The notes beneath the pieces were generated by a model. That model worked only from the letters and a program-made list of their open reading frames with translations. It did not search any database and was not told the DNA's origin. A stretch of 64,000 bases of DNA from the NCBI GenBank assembly GCA_050998615.1, contig JBPCQA010000008.1, positions 1 to 64,000 on the forward strand. The letters run 5' to 3'. Shown here one piece after another: positions 1-7,860 of the stretch. Every line of letters starts with the position of its first letter. Within the stretch, counting starts at the first letter, position 1. Both the position numbers and the translations under genes were made by a program. This DNA comes from JBPCQA01 sp050998615 (GTDB lineage Bacteria > Actinomycetota > Actinomycetes > Propionibacteriales > Nocardioidaceae).

Positions 1-268
1 GGTCTGCAGCACGCCAGACCGCGCCGGCCTGACCCGCGCCGACCCGCCGGACGGCCTACCGATGGTGACCCGCCCCGAGTTTCGCGGAGGCTCGGTAACC
101 TGCACCAGTTCCAGACCCGGAACGGGCTTCCGGTCCGCGACAGTTGTGGATGTCGGGCTGGGCGCGCTTGGTGCGTCCCACAGCACGTACCGGCTACGAC
201 ACCATCCGCCTCTTCGAGTGAAGCGGGTGCGGTCGTCCCGCAGTGGGATCGGTGACCGGGACGGGCAT
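1..268. other. Leading stretch without a convincing gene
   Basis: No open frame here has a recognisable domain. A frame open from position 62 runs into the ClgR-like gene, but its first 69 codons look like non-coding sequence read through (no conserved motif, Arg/Ser/Gly-rich). The stretch ends in the first copy of a 20-bp direct repeat at 247-266. Confidence 0.5.
247..266 (+). repeat. 20-bp direct repeat, copy 1
   Basis: The 20 bases at 247-266 recur without mismatch at 1414-1433, same orientation. The two copies bracket the ClgR-like gene and the metallo-hydrolase gene. An exact 20-mer recurring 1.2 kb away by chance is unlikely even in GC-rich DNA. It may mark a small insertion or a shared regulatory site. 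Confidence 0.7.
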
Positions 269-607
269 ATGGCCGTGACGAGTGGCCCAGGCGAAGCGCC
301 CTGTGCTGGTCCGGCATACGGTGGGACGGTGCTGCTGCGTTGGGTGATCGGACAGTGTCTGCGTCGGACCCGGCTTGACCAGGGCAAGACTCTTCGGGAG
401 GTGGCCGAGGCAGCGGGCGTGTCGATCGGGCATCTTTCCGAGGTTGAGCGCGGCCGCAAGGAGCCTTCCTCGGAGGTGCTCGCAGCGATCTGCAATGCGC
501 TTGGCTTGGATCTGGTCGACCTCCTGCGGGCGGCGCAGTGGGAACTGGCGAAGTGGCAGCTGCCAAGGCCGAGGCTGCGCTGCGGCGATCTCGCTCTCGC
601 GGCCTGA
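269..607 (+). CDS. ClgR/PopR-like XRE-family transcriptional regulator
   Basis: Small DNA-binding regulator. The C-terminal 90 residues form one XRE helix-turn-helix: an arginine-rich first helix, then LREVAEAAGVSIGHLSEVER and a GRKEPSSE turn, very close to ClgR of actinobacteria, which activates Clp protease and chaperone genes. The ATG at 269 gives 112 aa. A GTG at 329 (VLLRWVIG) gives 92 aa and matches where ClgR proteins usually begin, so the shorter form may be the real one. The tail after the HTH is short and not conserved. The gene stands 67 bp before a metallo-hydrolase gene on the same strand, away from the recA/cinA context usual for clgR, so this is probably a paralogue. Family confident; targets unknown. 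Confidence 0.75.
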   Translation: MAVTSGPGEAPCAGPAYGGTVLLRWVIGQCLRRTRLDQGKTLREVAEAAGVSIGHLSEVERGRKEPSSEVLAAICNALGLDLVDLLRAAQWELAKWQLPRPRLRCGDLALAA

Positions 608-674
608 GAGTCGTCTGGTCACCCCCTAGCGAAACCGTGCTGAGGCAGCGGTCGGAGCGCCCTAACGTCGGGTC

Positions 675-1385
675 GTGGACATCATCAACGTGGCCCCCGG
701 CCTCCACCTGCTGCCACTGGGCATCAGCAACGCCTATCTGTGGCACGACGAAAGCGGCACCACCCTGATCGACACCGGACCACCCGGCAGCGGGCCGGCC
801 ATCAGGGAGGCCATGGAGCAGCTGGGGCTGCCGCGCGAGGAGCTGCGGCGCATCGTGCTCACCCACTTCCACGACGACCACGCCGGCGCGGCGGCCGACC
901 TCGCCGGCTGGGCGGACGTCACGGTGGTCGCAGGAGGTGCTGACGCTGCCCTTATGCGCGGTGACGAACCAGGCCCACCGCCCGCGTTCACACCTGCCGA
1001 GCAGCAACTGCACGCCCTCGTGGCGGCAGACCTGCAGCCCGCCCCGCCCTGCAGGGTCGACCAGGAGGTCACCGACCAGGACATCCTAGAGCTCGGCGAC
1101 GGAGCCGTGGTGCTCTCGGTGCCCGGTCACACCCCGGGCAGCATCGCCCTGCACCTGCCCGAGGCCGGGCTGCTGCTGCTGCTGCTGCTGCTGACCGGGG
1201 ATACCATCGCCGAACACCAGGGCAAGGTCGTCCTCGGACCGTTCAACACCGACCGCGGCGAGGCCTGGCGCTCCCTGGAACGCCTCGTCGCACTGGACGT
1301 CGACGTCGCCTGCTTCGGACACGGACAACCCATCATCGGCTCCGCCCACACGGCGCTACGTGCTGCCACCGATCCCTTCGGCTGA
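675..1385 (+). CDS. Metallo-beta-lactamase-fold hydrolase
   Basis: Predicted cytoplasmic metal-dependent hydrolase of the glyoxalase II/MBL superfamily, 236 aa. The signature HxHxDH is present as H64-F-H66-D-D68-H69, a further metal-site histidine lies in the PGHTPGS segment near residue 150, and the TGD aspartate is D176. A final metal histidine is probably in CFGHGQP near the C-terminus. Start is GTG at 675; no strong Shine-Dalgarno precedes it. Directly before the TGD motif lies a run of eight leucines encoded by eight consecutive CTG codons (1170-1193), where family members usually have two or three hydrophobic residues. Substrate cannot be told from sequence. Confidence 0.85.
   Translation: MDIINVAPGLHLLPLGISNAYLWHDESGTTLIDTGPPGSGPAIREAMEQLGLPREELRRIVLTHFHDDHAGAAADLAGWADVTVVAGGADAALMRGDEPGPPPAFTPAEQQLHALVAADLQPAPPCRVDQEVTDQDILELGDGAVVLSVPGHTPGSIALHLPEAGLLLLLLLLTGDTIAEHQGKVVLGPFNTDRGEAWRSLERLVALDVDVACFGHGQPIIGSAHTALRAATDPFG
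1170..1193 (+). repeat. (CTG)8 trinucleotide repeat inside the MBL gene
   Basis: Eight perfect CTG triplets in frame encode Leu166-Leu173, immediately before the metal-binding TGD motif. The repeat length is a multiple of three, so slippage would change the leucine count without breaking the frame. Confidence 0.95.
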
Positions 1386-1413
1386 GCCCTTCCGGCGCTC
1401 GTCCCAAGTTGTC

Positions 1414-1433
1414 GATCGGTGACCGGGACGGGC
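1414..1433 (+). repeat. 20-bp direct repeat, copy 2
   Basis: Exact second copy of the sequence at 247-266, 28 bp after the stop of the metallo-hydrolase gene. Confidence 0.7.
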
Positions 1434-1488
1434 GAGCACCCGCCGCGAGCTGATCGAGCTCTGGGCGCTTGCGCTCAAAAGTCAGCCG

Positions 1489-1893
1489 TCATGCGCTCGT
1501 GCCGAACGGGTTGTCGATGACGTACCGCCACTTGCCGTCGGCGCCGCGTCGCGCGACGTCTGACGCAGTCCCCTCGAGGTTGACCTCGCGACCGTCGGGC
1601 CCGGTTCCGCGGATCGACCAGTCGACGATGAGGAGGGCAAGATCATCGACGACGTACACGTGGCGCGTTCTCGCCTCGATCGGGAGCCCGAAGCTGAGCA
1701 GGTGCCGGTTGACTGCTCGCCGGTCTGCCCCAGTCGCCGGGTGGCCCGGTCGTGGGACGACGGCGCCGTGCTCTTCGTAGACCTTGTCGAGCGCCTCGAC
1801 TGAGCCGGTGTTGAACGCCGCGATGTATGCACGCGTCCACGAGGCCAGCAACTCTCGGTCACCAGGACGCAGGCCAAGCGGCTGTGCTCGCAT
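1489..1893 (-). CDS. SnoaL-like / DUF4440-type protein
   Basis: A 134-aa protein of the NTF2-like fold. It opens with a helix typical of this group (SWTRAYIAAFNTGSVEAL), followed by a segment around VVPRPGHPATG and late beta strands ending VIDNPFG. Family members include polyketide cyclases, ketosteroid-isomerase-like enzymes and orphan stress proteins; no active-site pattern lets me choose. It lies just downstream of cysN on the same strand with a 59-bp gap, so it may be cotranscribed, though no functional link is evident. ATG start at 1893. Confidence 0.7.
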   Translation of the reverse strand: MRAQPLGLRPGDRELLASWTRAYIAAFNTGSVEALDKVYEEHGAVVPRPGHPATGADRRAVNRHLLSFGLPIEARTRHVYVVDDLALLIVDWSIRGTGPDGREVNLEGTASDVARRGADGKWRYVIDNPFGTSA

Positions 1894-1952
1894 GCCTCAT
1901 TCTCGCCCATAGCCACTGTCCAAGGACTTTAGACGCGCCGCACTAGTGGCGA

Positions 1953-3203
1953 TCAGGTGGTGGAGTTGATCATCCCGGCACCCACGGTGACGCCAGTCGC
2001 CTCGTCGATCAGGATGAACGACCCGGTGGTCTTGTTCGTGGCGTACGGGTCGCACAGCAGCGGGACGGTGGTACGCAGCTGGACCCGACCGATCTCGTTG
2101 AGCCCGAGTTCCTTGGTCTCGAGGTCGCGGTGCAGCGTGTTGACGTCGAGGCGGTACTGGATGTCCTTGACCATGGCGCGACCCGAGCGGGTGGTGTGCT
2201 TGATCGCCAGCTTCTGCCGTGGCCGCAGCGGCGCGTTGGTCATCCAACAGATCATCGCGTCGATGTCCTGGCTCGGTGTCGGTGCGTTCTGCGGGCGGCA
2301 GATCATGTCACCGCGCGACACGTCGAGGTTGTCCTCGAGCCGCACCGTGACCGACATCGGCGGGTACGCCTCGGTGAGCTCCTGGTCAAACAGGTCGATG
2401 GCTGAGATCCTGGACGTGAAGCCCGACGGCAGCACCAGCACGTCGTCGCCAGGCTTGAGCACGCCACCGGCCACCATGCCCGCGTAGCCACGGTAGTCGT
2501 GGAAGTCGTCGGACTTGGGGCGCACCACGAACTGCACGGGCAGCCGGGCGTCGACCAGGTCGCGGTCGGAGGCCACGTGCACGTGCTCGAGGTGGTGGAT
2601 GAGTGACGGTCCCTCGTACCAGGACATCGGCTCGCTGCGCGTCACGACGTTGTCACCCTTGAGCGCCGAGATCGGGATGATCGTCAGGTCCGGGATCGTC
2701 AGCTTGGTGGCAAAGGCGGTGAACTCCTGCTGGATCTTCTCGAAGACGGCTTGGTCGTAGTCGACCAGGTCCATCTTGTTGACGGCGAGCACCAGGTGTG
2801 GGACCCGCAGCAGCGACAGGATGACCGCGTGCCTGCGGGACTGCTCGGTCAGGCCGTGACGGGCGTCGACGAGCACCAGGCCGAGGTCGGCTGTGGAAGC
2901 GCCGGTGACCATGTTGCGCGTGTACTGCACGGGCCCAGGTGTGTCGGCGATGATGAACTTGCGAGTCGGTGTGGCGAAGTAGCGGTACGCCACGTCGATG
3001 GTGATGCCCTGCTCGCGCTCGGAGCGCAGACCATCGGTCAGCAGCGCGAGGTCGGTGTAGTCGTAGCCCTTGGCGCTGGAGGTCGCCTCGACCGCCTCGA
3101 GCTGGTCCTCGAAGATCGCCTTGGAGTCCAGCAGCAGGCGCCCGATCAGTGTGGACTTGCCGTCGTCGACGGAGCCGGCAGTGGCGAACCGCAGGAGGTC
3201 CAT
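1953..3203 (-). CDS. cysN: Sulfate adenylyltransferase subunit 1 (GTPase subunit)
   Basis: Regulatory GTPase subunit of ATP sulfurylase: with CysD it makes adenylyl sulfate from sulfate and ATP, driven by GTP hydrolysis. 416 aa, the length of a stand-alone CysN without fused APS kinase. G1 is GSVDDGKST (10-18), G3 is at 87-91, G4 is NKMD (142-145), followed by EF-Tu-like beta-barrel domains. The start overlaps the cysD stop by one base (TGATG), indicating translational coupling. Odd point: G3 reads DTPGP where the family has DTPGH. Codon 91 (2931-2933) is CCC instead of CAC/CAT, replacing the histidine equivalent to the catalytic His of EF-Tu. Either the GTPase is altered or this is a base error. 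Confidence 0.95.
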   Translation of the reverse strand: MDLLRFATAGSVDDGKSTLIGRLLLDSKAIFEDQLEAVEATSSAKGYDYTDLALLTDGLRSEREQGITIDVAYRYFATPTRKFIIADTPGPVQYTRNMVTGASTADLGLVLVDARHGLTEQSRRHAVILSLLRVPHLVLAVNKMDLVDYDQAVFEKIQQEFTAFATKLTIPDLTIIPISALKGDNVVTRSEPMSWYEGPSLIHHLEHVHVASDRDLVDARLPVQFVVRPKSDDFHDYRGYAGMVAGGVLKPGDDVLVLPSGFTSRISAIDLFDQELTEAYPPMSVTVRLEDNLDVSRGDMICRPQNAPTPSQDIDAMICWMTNAPLRPRQKLAIKHTTRSGRAMVKDIQYRLDVNTLHRDLETKELGLNEIGRVQLRTTVPLLCDPYATNKTTGSFILIDEATGVTVGAGMINSTT

Positions 3204-4114
3204 CAGAAGTACCCTTCCTTCTTGCGGTCTTCCATGGCGGCCTCGGAGAACCGGTCGTCGCCTCGGGTGGCGCCGCGCTCGGTGACCCGGGCAACAGCGA
3301 TCTCGTCGATGATGTCAGCGGTGGTGTTGGCGTCGCTCTCGACGCATCCGGTCAGCGTCATGTCCCCCACGGTGCGAAAGCGTACGGTGCGTACGCTCGG
3401 CGTCTCGCCGGCGCGCAACGTCAGGTGGTCGCCGTTGCTCAGCAGCATGCCGTCTCGCTCGATGACCTCGCGCTGGTGGCTGAGGTAGATGTCGGGGATC
3501 TCGATCCCCTCACGTGCGATGTAGTGCCAGACGTCCAGCTCGGTCCAGTTGCTCAGCGGGAAGATCCGCATGTGCTCGCCCTCGCGGATCTTGCCGTTGT
3601 ACAGGCTCCACAGCTCGGGCCGCTGCATCTTGGGGTCCCACTGCCCGAACTCGTCACGGTGGGAGTAGACGCGCTCCTTGGCGCGGGCCTTCTCCTCGTC
3701 GCGGCGACCACCGCCGAACGCCGCGGTGAACGCACCCTCCTCCAAGGCGTGCAGCAACGTGCCGATCTGCATGCGGTTGCGACTCATCTTGCCGTCGTCG
3801 ACGATGACGCCGTTCTCCAGTGCCTCGTCGACCGAGGCGATGATCATGCGCACCCCGAGGCGGCTGACCCACGAGTCACGGCACGAGAGCACCTCGGGGA
3901 AGTCGAAGCCGGTGTCGACCTGCAGCACCGGGAACGGGATCTTCGCCGGGTAGAAGGCCTTCTCGGCAAGGCGCATCATGCAGATGGAGTCCTTGCCACC
4001 GCTGAACATCAGCACCGGCTTCTCGAACTCCGCCGCGACCTCTCGGAAGATGTGGATCGACTCCGCCTCCAGCTCGTCGAGCTGGCTGAGACGATAGTCA
4101 GCGTGGACGGTCAT
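3203..4114 (-). CDS. cysD: Sulfate adenylyltransferase subunit 2 (catalytic)
   Basis: Catalytic subunit of ATP sulfurylase in assimilatory sulfate reduction, 303 aa, the usual length. The PP-loop SGGKDS near residue 40 binds ATP; the segments QVDTGFDFPEV, RRDEEKARAKE and FPLSNWTELDVW are typical of CysD. First gene of a cysDN pair; the ATG at 4114 is preceded by a GAGG-type ribosome site. The 103 bp upstream hold a short inverted repeat (4158-4171) that could be part of its control region. Sits downstream of the TauE and cysC genes on the same strand. Confidence 0.97.
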   Translation of the reverse strand: MTVHADYRLSQLDELEAESIHIFREVAAEFEKPVLMFSGGKDSICMMRLAEKAFYPAKIPFPVLQVDTGFDFPEVLSCRDSWVSRLGVRMIIASVDEALENGVIVDDGKMSRNRMQIGTLLHALEEGAFTAAFGGGRRDEEKARAKERVYSHRDEFGQWDPKMQRPELWSLYNGKIREGEHMRIFPLSNWTELDVWHYIAREGIEIPDIYLSHQREVIERDGMLLSNGDHLTLRAGETPSVRTVRFRTVGDMTLTGCVESDANTTADIIDEIAVARVTERGATRGDDRFSEAAMEDRKKEGYF

Positions 4115-4157
4115 GCGTTCAAACGCTCCTCGGGAAAGAGACTTGGGCCAATTCTAA

Positions 4158-4171
4158 CGACGTGTACGTCG
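4158..4171. promoter_or_regulatory. Inverted repeat upstream of cysD
   Basis: CGACGT-GT-ACGTCG is a perfect 6-bp inverted repeat with a 2-bp spacer, 44 bp before the cysD start, inside the only gap before the cysDN pair. It could be an operator; no regulator is identified and it may be chance. Confidence 0.3.
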
Positions 4172-4217
4172 GGCCAGCATCGTCTCAGACCAAAGGCGCG
4201 CAAACCAAACCGGCGAG

Positions 4218-5300
4218 TCAGCTCAACGTGTCAGTGGGAGTACGCGTCTCGTCGTGGGCACCGCGCCCCGCTGCCCGTTGCGCTGGCTTGGCGGACTCGA
4301 TCTGGGCCACGGTCGGCGTACCAAACATCGGCAGACCCTCGCGTTTGCGCAACAACCCCCAGACGATCGGCACCACCCCGACAAGCCCGATGCCCACCAG
4401 CGCGATAAGCACGGGGTGGGTTTGGTTGTCGCCCGCACCGAGCGGGGCCCAGCCCGCCTTATCCAGAAGGGCGAGACCGGACATGGTCAAGACGACGACG
4501 ATGCCGCGGCGAATCACCGAGGCCGGAACCCGTGGAGCGATTTTGGCGCCGATGATGCACCCGGGAACGGAGCCGAGAGTCAGGGGGATCACGATGCTCC
4601 AGTCCAGGCCGTGAGTCAAAATGTTCGCCACCGCGGCCGACAGCACCAGCGGGACCGCCTGCACCAGATCCGTGCCGACGAGCTTCACGGCAGACAGCGT
4701 GGGGTAGAGCATCAGCATCGCGATCATGATGATCGAGCCAGAGCCGACCGAGGTGATCCCGACGAGCAAGCCGCCGAGGCCGCCCACGAGTATGGTGGGA
4801 ATCGGGTGAACCCGCGGCTCGGATTCGACGGCGGGGCCGGTGTGCACCGTGCGCCGCAGCTGAATGTACAAGCGCAGGGCGTACGTCGTAGCGGCGAAAA
4901 GCAACGCGAATCCGATGCACAACTGCAAGAACTTCTCGGGGTCCGCGTGCGGGTTGATCCAGCCGACGACGTGCGGTCCGAGGAACGCCATCGGCACCGA
5001 GCCGACGATCAGCCAGCCGGCGAGCCGCAGGTTCGGCGAACCCTCTCGCCAGTGCACGGCGGCCCCGCCGGACTTGTAGACGGCAGCAGCGGTGAGGTCG
5101 GCTGTCACGACACTCGAGGCGTCCCCGACTCCGAGGAAGATCAGCGCCGGCGTCATCAGGGCGCCGCCACCCATACCGGTGATGCCGACGACAATGCCGA
5201 CCAGAAAGGCCGCGACCGCGGTCTTCAGTTCGATGACATGGATCGGGAAACCCTGTGCCGCCAGAGTGTGGGCGAGCAGGGTTTGCGCGAGCTCATGCAT
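4218..5300 (-). CDS. TauE/SafE-family sulfite/anion permease (copy 1)
   Basis: Integral membrane transporter of the TSUP (TauE/SafE, DUF81) family, 360 aa, with about eight hydrophobic segments. The family hallmark appears twice: near the N-terminus (VGIVVGITGMGGGALMTPAL) and mid-protein (VGGLGGLLVGITSVGSGSII), reflecting the internal duplication. Members move sulfite, sulfonates or sulfate. Its place between cysC and cysDN points to a sulfur oxyanion. It is about 70% identical by eye to the next gene, so a tandem duplication is likely. An AT-rich stretch at 5370-5415 upstream may carry its own promoter. Confidence 0.9.
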   Translation of the reverse strand: MHELAQTLLAHTLAAQGFPIHVIELKTAVAAFLVGIVVGITGMGGGALMTPALIFLGVGDASSVVTADLTAAAVYKSGGAAVHWREGSPNLRLAGWLIVGSVPMAFLGPHVVGWINPHADPEKFLQLCIGFALLFAATTYALRLYIQLRRTVHTGPAVESEPRVHPIPTILVGGLGGLLVGITSVGSGSIIMIAMLMLYPTLSAVKLVGTDLVQAVPLVLSAAVANILTHGLDWSIVIPLTLGSVPGCIIGAKIAPRVPASVIRRGIVVVLTMSGLALLDKAGWAPLGAGDNQTHPVLIALVGIGLVGVVPIVWGLLRKREGLPMFGTPTVAQIESAKPAQRAAGRGAHDETRTPTDTLS

Positions 5301-5453
5301 GGATGCCTCCGTTGCAGGTGGAAGGTGAGCGGGGCCCCCGGGATGAGGACTCGACGTCGCTTCAGCGCGATACTACATCTAGTCTATTAGCTCTGTCGAC
5401 TTAATACGCTAAACAATCACGACGAGAACCCTCAGGGTGGAGCAGGCAGCCGC

Positions 5454-6500
5454 TCAGCCGACCTTGTCGCCGGCTCGGTTGCGTCGGCGCTTGGAAGTCG
5501 GCGGCTTCTCGATCTCGGCGACCGTTGGCGCGCCGAACATGGGCAGCCCAACTCCTCGACGCAAGAACCCCCACACGATCGGCAGTGCGGCGACGAGGGC
5601 AAGCCCGACGAGCACGATGACTATCGGATGGGCGTGGCCACCGTTTCCGGCGAACGGGCCCCAACCTGCCTGGTCGAGCAGTGTCAGCCCGGACATGGTG
5701 AGCACCACGACGATTCCGCGTCGGATGAGCGATGCCGGGACGCGCGGGGCGATCTTCGCGCCCAGGATCGTGCCCGGGACTGATCCGATCACCAGCGGAA
5801 TGACGATGCTCCACACCAGGCCATGGGTCAAGATGTTCGACGCGGCCGCGGACAACACCAGCGGCACGGCCTGGACCAGGTCGGTGCCGACGAGCTTCAC
5901 TGCCGAAAGGGTGGGGTAGAGCATCAGCATTGCGATCATGATGACCGAGCCCGCCCCCACCGACGTGATGCCGACCAGCAGGCCGCCTACCAAGCCGACG
6001 AACAGCGTCGGGATCGGTCGGATCGTGGGCTCGCCTTCGGCAGGACGCTTCCCGCTTGCTGTCTGCCGTAGCTGGAGGTAGAGCCGAATGGCGTACGTCG
6101 ACGCCGCGAACAGCAACGCGAAGCCGATGCACAGCTTCAGCAGGGTGTCGAGATTGCCGGCGGGGCTGAACCAGGCAAGGACGTGCGGTCCTAAGAAGGC
6201 CGCCGGCACCGAGCCGACGATCAGCCAGAAAGCCAGCTTCAGATTCGGGGAGCCCTGGCGCCAGTGGACGACCGCCCCGCTGGTTCGCGAAAATGCCGAC
6301 GCCGCGAGGTCGGCCGTGACGACGGCCGAGGCGTTGCCCACTCCCAAGAAGATGAGCGCGGGCGTCATCAGGGCGCCGCCGCCCATACCGGTGATTCCCA
6401 CCACGATGCCCACCAGGAAGGCCGCGATGACCGTCTTGATCTCGAGGCCGTGTCCCGAGATCAATCCACTCGCCAGCAACTGCTGGGCGCTGTGCAACAT
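5454..6500 (-). CDS. TauE/SafE-family sulfite/anion permease (copy 2)
   Basis: Second TSUP-family permease, 348 aa, a close paralogue of the 4.2-5.3 kb gene with the same GMGGGALMTPALIFLGVG and GGLLVGITSVGAGS motifs and a lysine/arginine-rich cytoplasmic tail. I place the start at the ATG at 6500, which follows a strong GGAGGA ribosome site; a longer frame to 6578 would overlap cysC. Begins 16 bp after the cysC stop, so it is in an operon with it. Probable substrate is a sulfur oxyanion (sulfite, sulfate or thiosulfate). Confidence 0.9.
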   Translation of the reverse strand: MLHSAQQLLASGLISGHGLEIKTVIAAFLVGIVVGITGMGGGALMTPALIFLGVGNASAVVTADLAASAFSRTSGAVVHWRQGSPNLKLAFWLIVGSVPAAFLGPHVLAWFSPAGNLDTLLKLCIGFALLFAASTYAIRLYLQLRQTASGKRPAEGEPTIRPIPTLFVGLVGGLLVGITSVGAGSVIMIAMLMLYPTLSAVKLVGTDLVQAVPLVLSAAASNILTHGLVWSIVIPLVIGSVPGTILGAKIAPRVPASLIRRGIVVVLTMSGLTLLDQAGWGPFAGNGGHAHPIVIVLVGLALVAALPIVWGFLRRGVGLPMFGAPTVAEIEKPPTSKRRRNRAGDKVG

Positions 6501-6516
6501 GGGTCCTCCGCAGATG

Positions 6517-7806
6517 TCAGTGACGAAGCCAGCCTTCGTCGCTGAGCGCGTCGATGATCTCCTGGAGGCATTCTGCAATAGTCCTATCGGTTGTGTCGAC
6601 TTTCAGCGCTCTTGCGGGCTCCTCGTACGGCGCCGAGATGCCGGTGAAGTCAGGGATCTCGCCGGCACGCGCCTTGGCGTACAGACCCTTGCGGTCGCGA
6701 CGCTCGCACTCCTCGAGCGGGGTTGCGACGTGGATCAGCACGAAACCGCCGCCGGCTCGTTCCACCATCGCCTTGACCTCGGCGCGGGTCGATTCGAAGG
6801 GGGCGATGGGTGAACAGACGGCGAGTCCGCGGTGTCGGGAGATCTCGGCGGCGACGTACCCGATCCGCAAGATGTTGGTCTCCCGGTCCTCTCGACTGAA
6901 GCCGAGACCCTTCGACAGATGGTGTCGCACTACGTCTCCGTCGAGCGACGTGATGGTGCGCTCACCTTGTTCCAGGATGTGGTCGACGAGCGCCCGGGCG
7001 AGGGTGGACTTGCCGGAGCCGGACAACCCGGTGAAGAAAATGACGGCGCCCTGCCCATCCCGTGGCGGCCGGTCTTTGGTGACTATTGCGTCGATCGCCT
7101 CCGGTCTGGGTCCCTCGGGCACCTCGGCAAGAAGGTGCACGCAGTCGGCGTACGCCGCGGCGACCGAGCTGAGCAGAGCGGCGTTCACCGGACTGGAACG
7201 GTCGCCGGCATGGTCGGCGACTGAGATGGCAACGACCTGGGTGCCGGTAATGGTCAACCGGGCAGCTGCCAACGTGGCGCGAACGAGGGCAGGCCCGGAC
7301 AGACCGTCGGGCATCCCGTCGCCAACCGCAGCCAGCAGAAGCGGGGTGCGGCCCTGGTCCCGCGCTGCCGTGGTGATCGACGCAAGGTCGGCGTAAGTCA
7401 AGGCCCGGGATACCGGCACGGCGATCAGGGAGTCGGCCGGATGGGTCCGGTGCAGCTCGGCTGGACAGAGGTGCAAGCGGCGAAAGGGGCCGAACTCGTT
7501 ATGGGCAAGGGATTCGACGCCTCCAATGAGCCCCACCGTGCCTTGGCCGGCATCCCACGTCCCGGTGACGGTCAGCCGGGCGAGTGGCGCACCTTCGGGA
7601 TCGACGAGGTCGAGCGCGCCAACTCCAGTCGCCACTTCGGCGACCTCGGGGCTCACGACCAACGTGATAGGGAGCTCACGTGTCGAGCTCGGGTCGACGA
7701 ATCCTCTCAACGGCGGCTGGAAGCTGTGGTTGACGAGCAGGTCGAGGTCATCGAGCTCTCGCTGAGTGGGAGTCCATTGGGGAATGGAGACGTTGGCTGT
7801 CGGCAC
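6517..7806 (-). CDS. cysC: Adenylyl-sulfate kinase with degenerate ATP-sulfurylase-like N-domain
   Basis: Phosphorylates APS to PAPS. The C-terminal 190 residues are a complete APS kinase: P-loop GLSGSGKST (260-268), SLDGDVVRHHLSKGLGFS and FTGISAPYEEP. Residues 1-240 resemble the PUA-like and sulfurylase domains of fused sulfurylase-kinase proteins (LLVNHSFQPPLRGF; GPFRRLHLCP), but the catalytic QxRNPxH segment cannot be found; the equivalent region reads AVPVSRALTYAD. The N-half is therefore probably non-catalytic, consistent with separate CysND. GTG start at 7806. First gene of the leftward sulfur operon. PAPS made here would also feed the sulfotransferase-like proteins at 30.1 and 37.3 kb. 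Confidence 0.9.
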   Translation of the reverse strand: MPTANVSIPQWTPTQRELDDLDLLVNHSFQPPLRGFVDPSSTRELPITLVVSPEVAEVATGVGALDLVDPEGAPLARLTVTGTWDAGQGTVGLIGGVESLAHNEFGPFRRLHLCPAELHRTHPADSLIAVPVSRALTYADLASITTAARDQGRTPLLLAAVGDGMPDGLSGPALVRATLAAARLTITGTQVVAISVADHAGDRSSPVNAALLSSVAAAYADCVHLLAEVPEGPRPEAIDAIVTKDRPPRDGQGAVIFFTGLSGSGKSTLARALVDHILEQGERTITSLDGDVVRHHLSKGLGFSREDRETNILRIGYVAAEISRHRGLAVCSPIAPFESTRAEVKAMVERAGGGFVLIHVATPLEECERRDRKGLYAKARAGEIPDFTGISAPYEEPARALKVDTTDRTIAECLQEIIDALSDEGWLRH

Positions 7807-7860
7807 GCTGGCGATTGTGCCATCAAGGGTGGGCTCTAAGGGCGGGTACGCTCACGACTC

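Noticed and set aside
3149..4408. Open frame on the plus strand opposite cysD
   Set aside because: CysD is unambiguous on the minus strand, and the frame crosses two gene boundaries.
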